DNA of 64,000 nucleotides from Bacteroidaceae bacterium. GTDB taxonomy: Bacteria > Bacteroidota > Bacteroidia > Bacteroidales > Bacteroidaceae. A model generated the notes under the pieces. The model saw nothing but the letters and a program-made list of their open reading frames with translations. It was not told where the DNA came from and ran no database searches. A program made the translations under genes and the position numbers. Below are positions 46,454 through 55,384 of the stretch, in pieces (positions within the stretch are counted from its first letter, which is position 1; each line of letters begins with the position of its first letter). Location of the stretch: contig JAFWBM010000039.1 of the NCBI GenBank assembly GCA_017507105.1, positions 124,001-188,000 of the forward strand, given 5' to 3'.

Positions 46454-48631
46454 ATGAATGTTGTAACAAAGAATGTGGCCTTGCCCGACGGACGTGTGAT
46501 AACACTCGAAACCGGCAAGCTTGCTAAGCAAGCCGATGGTGCTGTTATGTTGCGTTTGGGCAACACAATGCTGTTGGCTACGGTATGTGCAGCTAAGGAT
46601 GCTGTTCCCGGAACCGATTTTATGCCTTTACAGGTTGAGTACAAAGAGAAATATGCTGCTATAGGCCGTTTCCCCGGTGGTTTTACAAGACGAGAGGGTA
46701 AGGCTTCGGATTATGAGATACTTACATGCCGTTTGGTTGACCGTGCATTACGTCCTCTCTTTCCCGATAACTACCATGCAGAGGTTTATGTAAATATAAT
46801 TCTCTTCTCGGCGGATGGTGTTGATATGCCTGATGCACTTGCCGGTCTTGCTGCTTCTGCCGCATTGGCTGTTTCGGACATTCCTTTCGGCGGTCCTATT
46901 TCTGAGGTACGTGTAGCTCGTGTGAATGGCGAGTTTGTAGTTAATCCTACATTTGCCCAGATGGAGAATGCCGATATGGATATAATGGTTGCTGCTACAT
47001 ACGACAACATTATGATGGTAGAGGGCGAGATGAAAGAGGTATCGGAGAGCGACCTGCTTGAGGCAATGAAGGTTGCCCATGATGCTATTAAGGTTCATTG
47101 CCAGGCTCAGATGGAGTTGATGGAGGCTGTAGGTTCTACAGTTAAACGTGAGTATTGTCACGAAGAGAACGACGAGGAGTTGCGTGCATTGGTACACGAG
47201 GCATGCTATGATAAGGCTTATGCTGTTGCAGCCAGTGGTAACAATGATAAGCATGGACGTGGTGAGGCTTTCGAGGCTATACGCGAGGAATTCAAGAGCC
47301 GTTTCACCGAGGAGGAACTCGAGGAAAAGGCAGCTCTTATAGACCGTTATTATCATGATGTTGAGAAAGAGGCTATGCGCCGTTGTATTCTTGATGAGGG
47401 TAAGCGTCTCGATGGTCGTAAGACAACCGAGATACGTCCCATCTGGTGCGAGGTTGGTTATCTGCCCGGTCCTCATGGCTCAGCAGTATTTACACGCGGT
47501 GAGACACAGTCACTTACATCTGTGACACTTGGTACAAAGCGTGACGAGAAGATAATAGACGATGTAATGAATCAGGGAACAGATCGTTTTCTTCTGCATT
47601 ATAACTTCCCTCCCTTCTCAACAGGTGAGGCTCGCGCACAGCGTGGTGTAGGTCGTCGTGAAATAGGTCACGGAAATCTCGCTTGCCGTGCATTAAAGAA
47701 TATGATTCCTGCCGATTATCCATATTGCATACGTGTTGTTTCGGATATACTTGAGTCTAACGGTTCTTCATCTATGGCAACAGTATGTGCTGGAACACTG
47801 GCTCTTATGGATGCGGGTGTAAAGATAAACAAGCCTGTATCAGGAATCGCAATGGGTCTTATAAAGAATGCAGGTGAGGATAAATATGCTGTATTGAGCG
47901 ATATTCTCGGTGACGAGGATCACCTCGGTGATATGGACTTTAAGGTGACCGGAACTGTAGACGGTATTACCGCTACACAGATGGATATCAAGGTTGACGG
48001 TCTTTCATTTGAGATTCTAGAGAAGGCTCTTAATCAGGCGCGTGAGGGTCGTATGCATATCCTTGGTAAAATTACCGAGTGTATATCAGAGCCTCGTGCC
48101 GAGTTCAAGCCTCATGCACCCCGAATTGAGACTATGCGTATACCTAAAGAATTTATTGGTGCTATCATAGGCCCCGGTGGAAAGATTATACAAGGTATGC
48201 AGGAGGAGACAGGTGCAACAATTTCTATTGAGGAGGTTGACGGTGAAGGTATCATTGAGATTGCTGCAAACAATGGTAATGCAATCAACGATGCAATCGC
48301 AAAGATAAAGGCTATAGTTGCTATACCCGAGGCAGGAGAGGTTTACGAAGGCGTTGTACGCAGCATTATGCCTTATGGCGCATTTGTTGAGTTTATGCCC
48401 GGAAAAGATGGTCTTCTTCACATTTCAGAGATAGACTGGAAACGCTTTGAGACAATGGAAGAGACTGGTATAAAGGAGGGTGAGAAGATTACAGTCAAAC
48501 TTCTTGATATCGATCCCAAGACAGGCAAGTTCAAGTTGTCTCGCAAGGTTTTGATAGAGAAACCCGAGGGTTATGAGGAGCGTGAGCGTCGTCCCCGTCG
48601 TGAGCCACGTCGTCCTCGTGGAAACGAATAA
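46454..48631 (+). CDS. pnp: Polyribonucleotide nucleotidyltransferase (PNPase)
   Basis: A 725-residue phosphorolytic 3'-5' exoribonuclease. Two RNase PH domains ([21 protein letters not shown] at the start; [18 protein letters not shown] and [18 protein letters not shown] in the second), a helical linker, a KH domain ([20 protein letters not shown] near 570) and an S1 domain ([29 protein letters not shown]). The C-terminus is an Arg/Pro tail ([14 protein letters not shown]). It degrades mRNA as a trimer. It has its own promoter and a long hairpin downstream. Confidence 0.97.
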   Translation: MNVVTKNVALPDGRVITLETGKLAKQADGAVMLRLGNTMLLATVCAAKDAVPGTDFMPLQVEYKEKYAAIGRFPGGFTRREGKASDYEILTCRLVDRALRPLFPDNYHAEVYVNIILFSADGVDMPDALAGLAASAALAVSDIPFGGPISEVRVARVNGEFVVNPTFAQMENADMDIMVAATYDNIMMVEGEMKEVSESDLLEAMKVAHDAIKVHCQAQMELMEAVGSTVKREYCHEENDEELRALVHEACYDKAYAVAASGNNDKHGRGEAFEAIREEFKSRFTEEELEEKAALIDRYYHDVEKEAMRRCILDEGKRLDGRKTTEIRPIWCEVGYLPGPHGSAVFTRGETQSLTSVTLGTKRDEKIIDDVMNQGTDRFLLHYNFPPFSTGEARAQRGVGRREIGHGNLACRALKNMIPADYPYCIRVVSDILESNGSSSMATVCAGTLALMDAGVKINKPVSGIAMGLIKNAGEDKYAVLSDILGDEDHLGDMDFKVTGTVDGITATQMDIKVDGLSFEILEKALNQAREGRMHILGKITECISEPRAEFKPHAPRIETMRIPKEFIGAIIGPGGKIIQGMQEETGATISIEEVDGEGIIEIAANNGNAINDAIAKIKAIVAIPEAGEVYEGVVRSIMPYGAFVEFMPGKDGLLHISEIDWKRFETMEETGIKEGEKITVKLLDIDPKTGKFKLSRKVLIEKPEGYEERERRPRREPRRPRGNE

Positions 48632-48649
48632 TCTTTAAGGTTACATAAT

Positions 48650-48688
48650 AAAGTGTATGGTTGTATCGCTGATACAACCATACACTTT
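48650..48688 (+). terminator. Terminator of pnp
   Basis: An 18-bp perfect stem (48650-48667 and 48671-48688; core GTGTATGGTTGTATC) with loop GCT, followed by an A/T-rich tail. Confidence 0.82.
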
Positions 48689-48836
48689 GTATTATAATAA
48701 GGTATAAAGCCTTTATGTAATCATTTTTCAGATGTAGATATCGGATCTGTTTTTATATAATTTGTGTAAACTTGCTGTCTATGTTCCCGAATTTTTTAAT
48801 TTTGTATTATCTTAGCGAATATTAATATTATAAACA

Positions 48837-50897
48837 ATGATTAAGAGACTGTTCATAGGGGCAATGGTGTGCCTCACTTTCTCTGTAGCTGTTGCAGATG
48901 AGGGTATGTGGTTGCCCAATCTTATCAGTGAACGCATAAAAGATATGCGTAGTATGGGTTTCAAGCTTAAAGCAAGTGATATCTATTCCGATAGTAAGGC
49001 GTCGCTCAAGGATGCCGTTGTGCAGTTCGGTGGTGGATGTACAGGTGAGTTTATCTCGGATCAGGGACTGTTGCTTACAAATCATCATTGCGGATATGGC
49101 TCTATTCAGAAACTATCTTCTGTCGAACATGACTATCTTACATACGGATATTGGGCCAAATCGTTGAAGGAGGAACTTCCGGTACCAGGTCTTACTGTAA
49201 CACTTCTTGTAAGAATAGAGGATGTCACTGAAAGATTGGCTTCAGGCGAAAGTGCTGATTCCATTATATCAAAGGTAATCAAAGAGGGTGATTATGTTGC
49301 TGAGATTGAGCCTATGTATTATGGAAATCAACACTATCTTTTCGTATATCAAAGATATAGGGATGTGCGTCTTGTAGGTGCTCCTCCATCGTCTATAGGA
49401 AAGTTTGGAGGAGATACCGATAATTGGATGTGGCCACGTCATACGGGCGATTTCTCTATATTTCGTGTATATGCCGGTAAGAATAACGAACCAGTCGATT
49501 ATTCCGAAGATAATGTGCCATACCGTCCTAAACGTCATTTTAAAATATCGACTAAAGGTGTAGAGGAGGGTGACTTTACTATGATTTATGGTTTCCCGGG
49601 AAATACACAGGAGTATGTTATATCCGATGCTGTGGATTATGTTGTAAATAAGGCTAATCCTATGAAGATTGCATTGCGTACAATGCGTCTTGAGATTATA
49701 TCAGCAGCACAAGAGAAGGATGCAGCGGTGCGTATAGCTTACGCGGCAAAGCATGCTTCAATAGCGAATGCATGGAAAAAATGGCAGGGCGAGAGTTTGG
49801 GTCTTACACGCTTGAATACTATTGCCAAGAAACAGAAACAGGAAAAAGAGTTTGCAGTGTGGGCTGCAGGCAGAACGGAATATGCAACTCTACTCGATTC
49901 AATGCATAAAGCCTATAAGAAAGTTATTCCGGCATATTTTAAAAGAGAACTTTTTTATGAGTCGGTAGCAGCAATAGAGGCATATTCCATTGCTATACAT
50001 TTGAGAAACGCATCGGCAAAAGTTGAAGCCGGTGCCATGAAAGTAGAGGAACTGAATTCTTTGAGGAGTTCTCTCCTAAAAAATTATAATAAAGAAATTG
50101 ATAGTGCGATAGCCAATTGTATGTTGAAGGAACTTCTGGCTCGTATGCCTTCCGAGGCTCTTCCAAAATCGTTCAAGGAGGCTGTTGATAGCTGTGGTGG
50201 TGTAAATAATTATGTAGAGCAACTGTTTGGTGCAACCAAGTTGCTGGATAGTAATACAGCACTGACTTGTGAACTTGTGAACTCTGATAGTTTTATTGCT
50301 TTTGTCAGCATGTTTATTGATATGGCGAAGGAGGCACGCAGCTACGCTTTTCGTAATATAAGCAACGTTCCGGCTATAGAGCAGTGGTATAGGCCTTATA
50401 TGAAAGCGTTACGCGAGTGGCAGAGTGAGAGAATATTCTATCCCGATGCCAATTTTACATTACGCGTAGCATATGGAACTGTTACCGGTTATGAAAATGT
50501 GGATGGAGAGTATCACACACACCTGACAACCTTAGATGGTATAATAGCCAAGGATAATCCTGAAATCTATGACTATGATATTCCGCAGGAGCTACGAGAT
50601 ATTTATGCCCGAAAGGATTTCGGACGTTGGGCGGTAGATGTAAACGGACGTAAGACGGTTCCTGTATGTTTTCAGGCATCCAACCATACGTCGGGTGGAA
50701 ATTCAGGATCGCCGGTGATAAATGCCAAGGGTGAACTTGTAGGTATTAACTTTGACCGTACATGGCGTTCTACAATGAGCGATATGGAGTTTGATCCTTC
50801 TATTTGCCGTAACATCTCGGTTGATATTCGTTATGTCCTGTTTGTAATGGACAAAATTGGTAAAGCAGAATATCTGTTTGATGAACTGGGGATGTAG
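48837..50897 (+). CDS. S46 family dipeptidyl-peptidase (DPP7/DPP11-like)
   Basis: A 686-residue periplasmic serine peptidase: signal peptide at 1-20 (LFIGAMVCLTFSVAVADE), catalytic His in LLLTNHHCGYGSIQ (about 83), Asp in the FGGDTDNWMWPRHTGDFS stretch and Ser 623 in SGGNSGSPV. A helical lid lies between. GINFDRTW carries Arg (about 641) where hydrophobic-specific DPP7 has Gly; Arg is characteristic of DPP11, which removes dipeptides with Asp/Glu at the second position. That specificity is inferred. The family processes oligopeptides for amino-acid catabolism in Bacteroidetes. A candidate -7 box TAATTTTG lies at 48797-48804. Confidence 0.92.
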   Translation: MIKRLFIGAMVCLTFSVAVADEGMWLPNLISERIKDMRSMGFKLKASDIYSDSKASLKDAVVQFGGGCTGEFISDQGLLLTNHHCGYGSIQKLSSVEHDYLTYGYWAKSLKEELPVPGLTVTLLVRIEDVTERLASGESADSIISKVIKEGDYVAEIEPMYYGNQHYLFVYQRYRDVRLVGAPPSSIGKFGGDTDNWMWPRHTGDFSIFRVYAGKNNEPVDYSEDNVPYRPKRHFKISTKGVEEGDFTMIYGFPGNTQEYVISDAVDYVVNKANPMKIALRTMRLEIISAAQEKDAAVRIAYAAKHASIANAWKKWQGESLGLTRLNTIAKKQKQEKEFAVWAAGRTEYATLLDSMHKAYKKVIPAYFKRELFYESVAAIEAYSIAIHLRNASAKVEAGAMKVEELNSLRSSLLKNYNKEIDSAIANCMLKELLARMPSEALPKSFKEAVDSCGGVNNYVEQLFGATKLLDSNTALTCELVNSDSFIAFVSMFIDMAKEARSYAFRNISNVPAIEQWYRPYMKALREWQSERIFYPDANFTLRVAYGTVTGYENVDGEYHTHLTTLDGIIAKDNPEIYDYDIPQELRDIYARKDFGRWAVDVNGRKTVPVCFQASNHTSGGNSGSPVINAKGELVGINFDRTWRSTMSDMEFDPSICRNISVDIRYVLFVMDKIGKAEYLFDELGM

Positions 50898-50903
50898 TTC
50901 TCC

Positions 50904-51587
50904 TTATACTTCGCACTGAGATACGAAGCGATGTATCTCTTCGTGGCTATACTTTACAACGCCCCAATGTAATATTTGGGGCGTTTCATAATTATCAAAC
51001 ATATTGTAGCGACTGGCAATCCATTGCTTTAGTTCGCGTGACAGTGGCAAACCCAATATTTGGCTATAGTGCATGGTGTTAACGATACACAGTGGAATAT
51101 TGGGATTATCCTTGTATAAAATCCCAATCCTTTTTGTCTTTATGAATTCTATGAACCCTTTGTGTATGTAGAATCTTTCTCTTCTGACCGAGTAAGCTAT
51201 AGCAGAAAAGTTGAACAGCGCGGTGCGTATCAGGTTTTGTGGCGTTAGGCATACCCCTTTTTGTTTAAGACCCCATGTGCGTTCCATGCTCCAAATGTCA
51301 ATAGTGAGGCCGTTGATATCTGTTTTGAAACCACCGTAAGAATTTATTTTTACTTTCATCTTTTTACGGTAGCGTTTGTATATGCTTCTCCAGTCAATCT
51401 CGCGTTCAATGACAATATCCAGGTCGCGTGTCTCTTGTTGACGTTTTAGAAAATAGTCTCTTATTACACCGCTGAATATGTATACATCACTCAACTGGAG
51501 AAGCTCTTTAAGAATCTCTATTGATGTGCTGTTGAGAATTCTGCTGTAGAGATACTCCCGGAAATGTGCATCGCGCACACTCTGCAT
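50904..51587 (-). CDS. Minimal pol-beta-type nucleotidyltransferase
   Basis: A 227-residue protein. VYIFSGVIRDYFLKRQQETRDLDIVIE matches the head-domain motif of poly(A) polymerase/CCA-adding enzymes (GGxVRD, here SGVIRD, then DLD metal ligands), and LTIDIWSMERTWGL contributes the third acidic residue. The neck/tail tRNA-binding domains are missing. A GTG at 51620 would overlap dgt by 17 bases; ATG 51587 starts 16 bases after its stop and is preferred. It is directly downstream of dgt. Substrate unknown; antitoxin-like or small-molecule transferases share this fold. Confidence 0.7.
   Translation of the reverse strand: MQSVRDAHFREYLYSRILNSTSIEILKELLQLSDVYIFSGVIRDYFLKRQQETRDLDIVIEREIDWRSIYKRYRKKMKVKINSYGGFKTDINGLTIDIWSMERTWGLKQKGVCLTPQNLIRTALFNFSAIAYSVRRERFYIHKGFIEFIKTKRIGILYKDNPNIPLCIVNTMHYSQILGLPLSRELKQWIASRYNMFDNYETPQILHWGVVKYSHEEIHRFVSQCEV
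50958..50985 (+). terminator. Hairpin in the nucleotidyltransferase 3' end, possible terminator for the S46 peptidase gene
   Basis: AACGCCCCAA (50958-50967) and TTGGGGCGTT (50976-50985) enclose eight bases and are followed by TTC on the plus strand, 60 bases after the peptidase stop. The same bases are coding on the minus strand. Confidence 0.45.
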
Positions 51588-51603
51588 ATCTTTCTCACTG
51601 TTA

Positions 51604-53094
51604 TTAAATACGCTGTCCACTTAGTTTCTGGTAATGGGTAACGGCAAATTTATCTGTCATTGATGATATAAAGTCAACAATAATCCTGAATCTATAGTAA
51701 TATGGGAGATTTTCTATCGGAAATGAGTCGCAAAGTATATCTACATCGTCTATTCTTTTCCCATCCTCTTTCTTTATGTATGCACGCTCTTGTGGACTCC
51801 ACTCAATTTTATTATTATGAATCATATAGTCCATCTTGTTGGCTCTTAATATAGCCTGAGAGATCATAGCTTCGCCATGGCGCATATATACTTTATCTCC
51901 GGTTAATAGTTTTATGTATATGTCAAGCAATCCGTTTATTACAGACCATCCGGTAAGTTCTACCGACTGAATCTCTTTTTTGTTGTATATGTTGTTTATA
52001 CAATACTCTTTAAGGAAGAGTGCTACGTTGTTGTTATCGTCGAAGATTAACTCTTTGTTGTACTCTCCTTCTAGTATGGCTTCGAAATTCTTTAGGTAGT
52101 TGTCAACAGCTTTAGCTACCAGATATTTTATTATTTCGATTCTGAAACGTATGAACCCTTTTCGTCCAGCAGAACCTGTGGCACCACCGGCTATGCTAAG
52201 TATGTTAAATAGTTTTGTGGCTGTATCGTCACATTCTTTATCAAATCCCTTTATCCACCTATTGTACAACTCTTGGGTTGTGAACCATCCTTTATTGTAT
52301 GCATCTTCCAGGTCCATAGAGAGGTAACATATAGAGTCTGCGGCCTCAACCAAGAATACGAACGGGTGGCGCTTGTAGCTCATCTCATCCAATATGTGGT
52401 GTTCCTTCATTGTCTCATCAAGATATTTCTTGTCGGCACAGAATACACCATGTTTATGATGTGAGATGAATTTGCTTTTGCTATCTCCTTTGCCTGTGTT
52501 TGGGTATTTCAGATATGATGCAAGGCACGATTTTGTAAAGTTAAGTCCGTATAGGTCGTCTATGAACTGCAGTTTGGTGATGACTCTGAAACCTTGTGCG
52601 TTACCATCGTAATGTGTAAAGTCCTGTTCCCAATCTCTATATTCGTCAAGAATCTCTGGCTTTGCTTTAAACAGGCGCTTGAAATAATCGCATATAGTCT
52701 GTTCTCCGAAATGCCCGAATGGAGGATTGCCTATGTCGTGTACAAGGCATACTGTCTGCAGGATAGCACGCAGTGGTTCGTATATCTCATATACATCCTC
52801 AATGTTATACTTGTTGCGGAAGGATTCATTGAAACAGATATCTTTTGCCAACGAAGCACCTATATTCATGACCTCCATCGAGTGTGTAAGGCGTGAATGA
52901 ATGTTGTCATCGTTTGTCAAAGGGAATACTTGTGTCTTATCGTGAAGACGTCGTGCGGCAGAACTGAATAGAGCCCTACCTAGGTCGCTCTCATAGTCGT
53001 TGCGCTCGTCGTGATAATGCGCCCTTTCTTCTCTGGTGACAGATGTTTTGCGTAGTCTTTCGTTATTAAACAGTTTCTTTAGTCTGATATCCAT
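51604..53094 (-). CDS. dgt: dGTP triphosphohydrolase (dGTPase)
   Basis: A 496-residue HD-superfamily hydrolase that splits dGTP to deoxyguanosine and triphosphate. The N-terminal signature is DYESDLGRALFSSAARRLHDKTQVFP, then SRLTHSMEV, CLVHDIGNPPFGHFGE (HD pair) and a later EAADSICYLSMDLEDAY acidic metal ligand. It tunes dNTP pools, together with nrdJ nearby. TTG 53118 is also in frame, but ATG 53094 gives the normal start and lies beyond the likely -7 box TAACTTTG (53123-53116). Confidence 0.93.
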   Translation of the reverse strand: MDIRLKKLFNNERLRKTSVTREERAHYHDERNDYESDLGRALFSSAARRLHDKTQVFPLTNDDNIHSRLTHSMEVMNIGASLAKDICFNESFRNKYNIEDVYEIYEPLRAILQTVCLVHDIGNPPFGHFGEQTICDYFKRLFKAKPEILDEYRDWEQDFTHYDGNAQGFRVITKLQFIDDLYGLNFTKSCLASYLKYPNTGKGDSKSKFISHHKHGVFCADKKYLDETMKEHHILDEMSYKRHPFVFLVEAADSICYLSMDLEDAYNKGWFTTQELYNRWIKGFDKECDDTATKLFNILSIAGGATGSAGRKGFIRFRIEIIKYLVAKAVDNYLKNFEAILEGEYNKELIFDDNNNVALFLKEYCINNIYNKKEIQSVELTGWSVINGLLDIYIKLLTGDKVYMRHGEAMISQAILRANKMDYMIHNNKIEWSPQERAYIKKEDGKRIDDVDILCDSFPIENLPYYYRFRIIVDFISSMTDKFAVTHYQKLSGQRI

Positions 53095-53763
53095 ATCTTT
53101 GCTTTTGCTTTGTTGCAAAGTTAATATATGGTCTCTTATAATAGGTGTGTCAACCTCTTTTTTTGAAAAGTTTTTTCTTGGACGAAAGTGTTACAAAAAT
53201 AATTTTAAATTAAAAAATGATTTAGCTTATATAGAATTGTTCTAAAAAAAGGAGCATGCCGGATGGCTTGTTTGTATGTCAGATAATAAATTGCTTTCAG
53301 ACTATTCTTGCAACGGTTTATTAAGCTGAATAATAAACTTTTTAAAAAGTTATCAACAGGTTAATATGTTGAAAATCAGCATTGTGCGATTTTTTATCAA
53401 TTTTGCAATCTCGGTAAAAAACAGATTCATAATTAACTGATATATAGCCTCTTAAAAAAAGCAAAAAAACGGCATGTTTTTTTTACTTGCTTTTTAATTT
53501 TTCTTTTCGGATATTTGCATTGCGAATAGGAAAAACGGTGTCAATATAGTTGTTTATCTGCTGTATGTCGATACATATAAATAGTCATAATGGGGATGTC
53601 GCTTTTCAGCTATTCGGTATTGACTCGGGATGTTCATGCCTCTGTTTTGTGACATTGTAATTTGAACTCTTCTGTAAAAAGGTTTCATTCACTGTCGGTT
53701 TATGTACAGAAGTATGCAGGTAACCCAATATTATATTAGGATAAATTAAACAAATATAGACTG
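53095..53763. other. AT-rich intergenic region between dgt and dnaA, candidate origin
   Basis: A 669-base gap with no credible gene. It holds the dgt promoter, a DnaA-box-like TTATCAACA at 53350-53358, long A and T tracts (53160-53225, 53451-53510) and a candidate dnaA promoter. The plus-strand leader of dnaA would be about 245 bases. Origins often lie beside dnaA, and the AT tracts could serve as an unwinding element, but box density is low, so the origin call is weak. Confidence 0.3.
53486..53517 (+). promoter_or_regulatory. Candidate promoter of dnaA
   Basis: CTTG (53486-53489), 20 bases, GATATTTG (53510-53517), one mismatch in each element to TTTG and TAnnTTTG. Confidence 0.4.
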
Positions 53764-55107
53764 ATGAACTCTGAACTGCAAGCAAAATGGGATAAATGTC
53801 TCGAGATTATTCGAGATAATGTTTCCGATGTGGTTTTCAATACTTGGTTCGCTGATATAAAGCCACTTAAGTATGAGAACTCAACTCTTACCATACAGGT
53901 TAAGAGCAATTTTGTGTACGAGTTCCTCGAGGAAAATGCGGTGAATCTGCTGGGATATACTCTTAACAAGGTTATGGGCGAAGGTACCAGACTTATGTAT
54001 AGCGTCCTTACTGACAAAGAGAATGATCTTAGCGTTGAAGTTGAAACTGAAGGCGCAGCATGTAAAAGAGAGAACGATGAGCTTGATTCCATGCTTATAA
54101 ATCGTTATACATTCGATAACTATGTCGAGGGTATAAGCAATCGCCTCTCGCGCTCTGTGGCCGTAAGTGTTGCCAATAACCCCGGCAGGGTCTTTAATCC
54201 ATTGTTTATTCATGGAGCTTCGGGTGTCGGTAAGACCCACTTGGTAAATGCCATTGGATGTAAAATAAAGGAACTCCATCCAGAGTTGCGTGTATTGTAT
54301 ATATCTGCACATCTGTTCCAGGTGCAGTATACCGATTCTATATTGCAAAGGAGCTTTAACGACTTTATGAGGTTCTATCAAAGTATTGATGTGCTTATAA
54401 TAGATGATATCCAGGAGATTGCCGGCTTGCAAAAGACTCAGACTGCTTTCTTCCATATATTCAACCACTTGCATTTGAACGGTAAGCAGCTGATAATGAC
54501 TTCGGACCGTTCTCCTATGCAGCTTAAAGGTATGGAGGACAGACTTATAACCCGTTTTAAATGGGGATTGACTGCCGAAATTGAAAAACCCGACCTGGAG
54601 TTGCGTAAGAGTATTCTTCGTAGCAAAACTCATAAGGACGGATTGAAATTTCCCGACGAGGTTATTTCGTATATAGCAGAACATGTTGATGCGAGCATAC
54701 GTGATTTGGAAGGAATAGTTGTCTCTATGATGGCACATTCTACAATCAATTGTGCCGATATAGATATGAATCTTGCCCGTAGGATTGTAGGCGACTTTTC
54801 CGATTTTGAGAAACGTCCTATCACCATTGATGAGATAATCAAGAAGGTGACAGATTATTATAATGTTGACATAAACAGCATTGCTACCCGTTCGCGCAAG
54901 CGTGAAGTAGTGTTGGTGCGTCAAGTATCAATGTATCTGGCCAAGAAATATCTCGATCTCTCGACTTCAAAGATTGGACAGTATGTGGGAGGTCGTGACC
55001 ATGCTACAGTGCTGCATGCGTGCAAAACAATTACCAATCTTGCAGAGACTGATAAGCAATTCCGTTATGAGCTTAATCAGATAGAACTTTCATTGCAAAG
55101 TGCATGA
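53764..55107 (+). CDS. dnaA: Chromosomal replication initiator DnaA
   Basis: A 447-residue AAA+ initiator. Domain I ([21 protein letters not shown]), a short linker, then AAA+ with Walker [20 protein letters not shown], Walker [13 protein letters not shown] and sensor motifs (ITRFKWGL). Domain IV ends with the DnaA signature [40 protein letters not shown]. It opens the origin by binding DnaA boxes. It lies in the same direction as nrdJ, separated by a terminator. Confidence 0.97.
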   Translation: MNSELQAKWDKCLEIIRDNVSDVVFNTWFADIKPLKYENSTLTIQVKSNFVYEFLEENAVNLLGYTLNKVMGEGTRLMYSVLTDKENDLSVEVETEGAACKRENDELDSMLINRYTFDNYVEGISNRLSRSVAVSVANNPGRVFNPLFIHGASGVGKTHLVNAIGCKIKELHPELRVLYISAHLFQVQYTDSILQRSFNDFMRFYQSIDVLIIDDIQEIAGLQKTQTAFFHIFNHLHLNGKQLIMTSDRSPMQLKGMEDRLITRFKWGLTAEIEKPDLELRKSILRSKTHKDGLKFPDEVISYIAEHVDASIRDLEGIVVSMMAHSTINCADIDMNLARRIVGDFSDFEKRPITIDEIIKKVTDYYNVDINSIATRSRKREVVLVRQVSMYLAKKYLDLSTSKIGQYVGGRDHATVLHACKTITNLAETDKQFRYELNQIELSLQSA

Positions 55108-55127
55108 TAAATAATTTCTTCATTTTT

Positions 55128-55163
55128 AATCCACAATCTGCTAAGGTTGTGGATTTTTTTTGC
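55128..55163 (+). terminator. dnaA terminator built from DnaA-box-like arms
   Basis: AATCCACAA (55128-55136) pairs with TTGTGGATT (55147-55155), followed by a run of T. Each arm, read with its neighbour base, differs by one base from the TTATCCACA box. It begins 21 bases after the stop. Confidence 0.75.
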
Positions 55164-55273
55164 AACCATGCTTTGTGGACAGTTTTCTATTTTGGAAAAC
55201 TTTTTTGTTGAATCTAAAAGTTATATTATTGATATATAGTACTTTAGTTTTTATTTTGGAAAACTTTGTCTCC

Positions 55274-55282
55274 TTGTGAATA
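55274..55282 (-). other. DnaA box (TTATTCACA) between dnaA and nrdJ
   Basis: The minus strand reads TTATTCACA, an exact fit to TTATNCACA. It is isolated, upstream of the nrdJ promoter, and could link nrdJ expression to DnaA or be part of a dispersed origin. Confidence 0.4.
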
Positions 55283-55297
55283 AGTTGATATTGTTTT

Positions 55298-55330
55298 ATT
55301 TGGTAGGTTTGAAAAAGATGTATATATTTG
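55298..55330 (+). promoter_or_regulatory. Promoter of nrdJ
   Basis: TTTG (55298-55301), 21 bases, TATATTTG (55323-55330). The leader is about 50 bases, too short for a cobalamin riboswitch. Confidence 0.65.
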
Positions 55331-55384
55331 TAATGCTGTATAAAATTAATCTGATACTGAATTAAATTAAAATATATAATAAAA

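Noticed and set aside
46748-47476. A 242-codon frame antisense to pnp
   Set aside because: It is a shadow of the PNPase coding sequence, biased in Leu/Thr/Cys with no domain; similar long antisense frames over dnaA and other genes were dropped for the same reason.
55108-55384. Cobalamin riboswitch upstream of nrdJ
   Set aside because: No B12-box-like conserved segment or multi-helix leader is visible and the promoter leaves only about 50 bases of leader.
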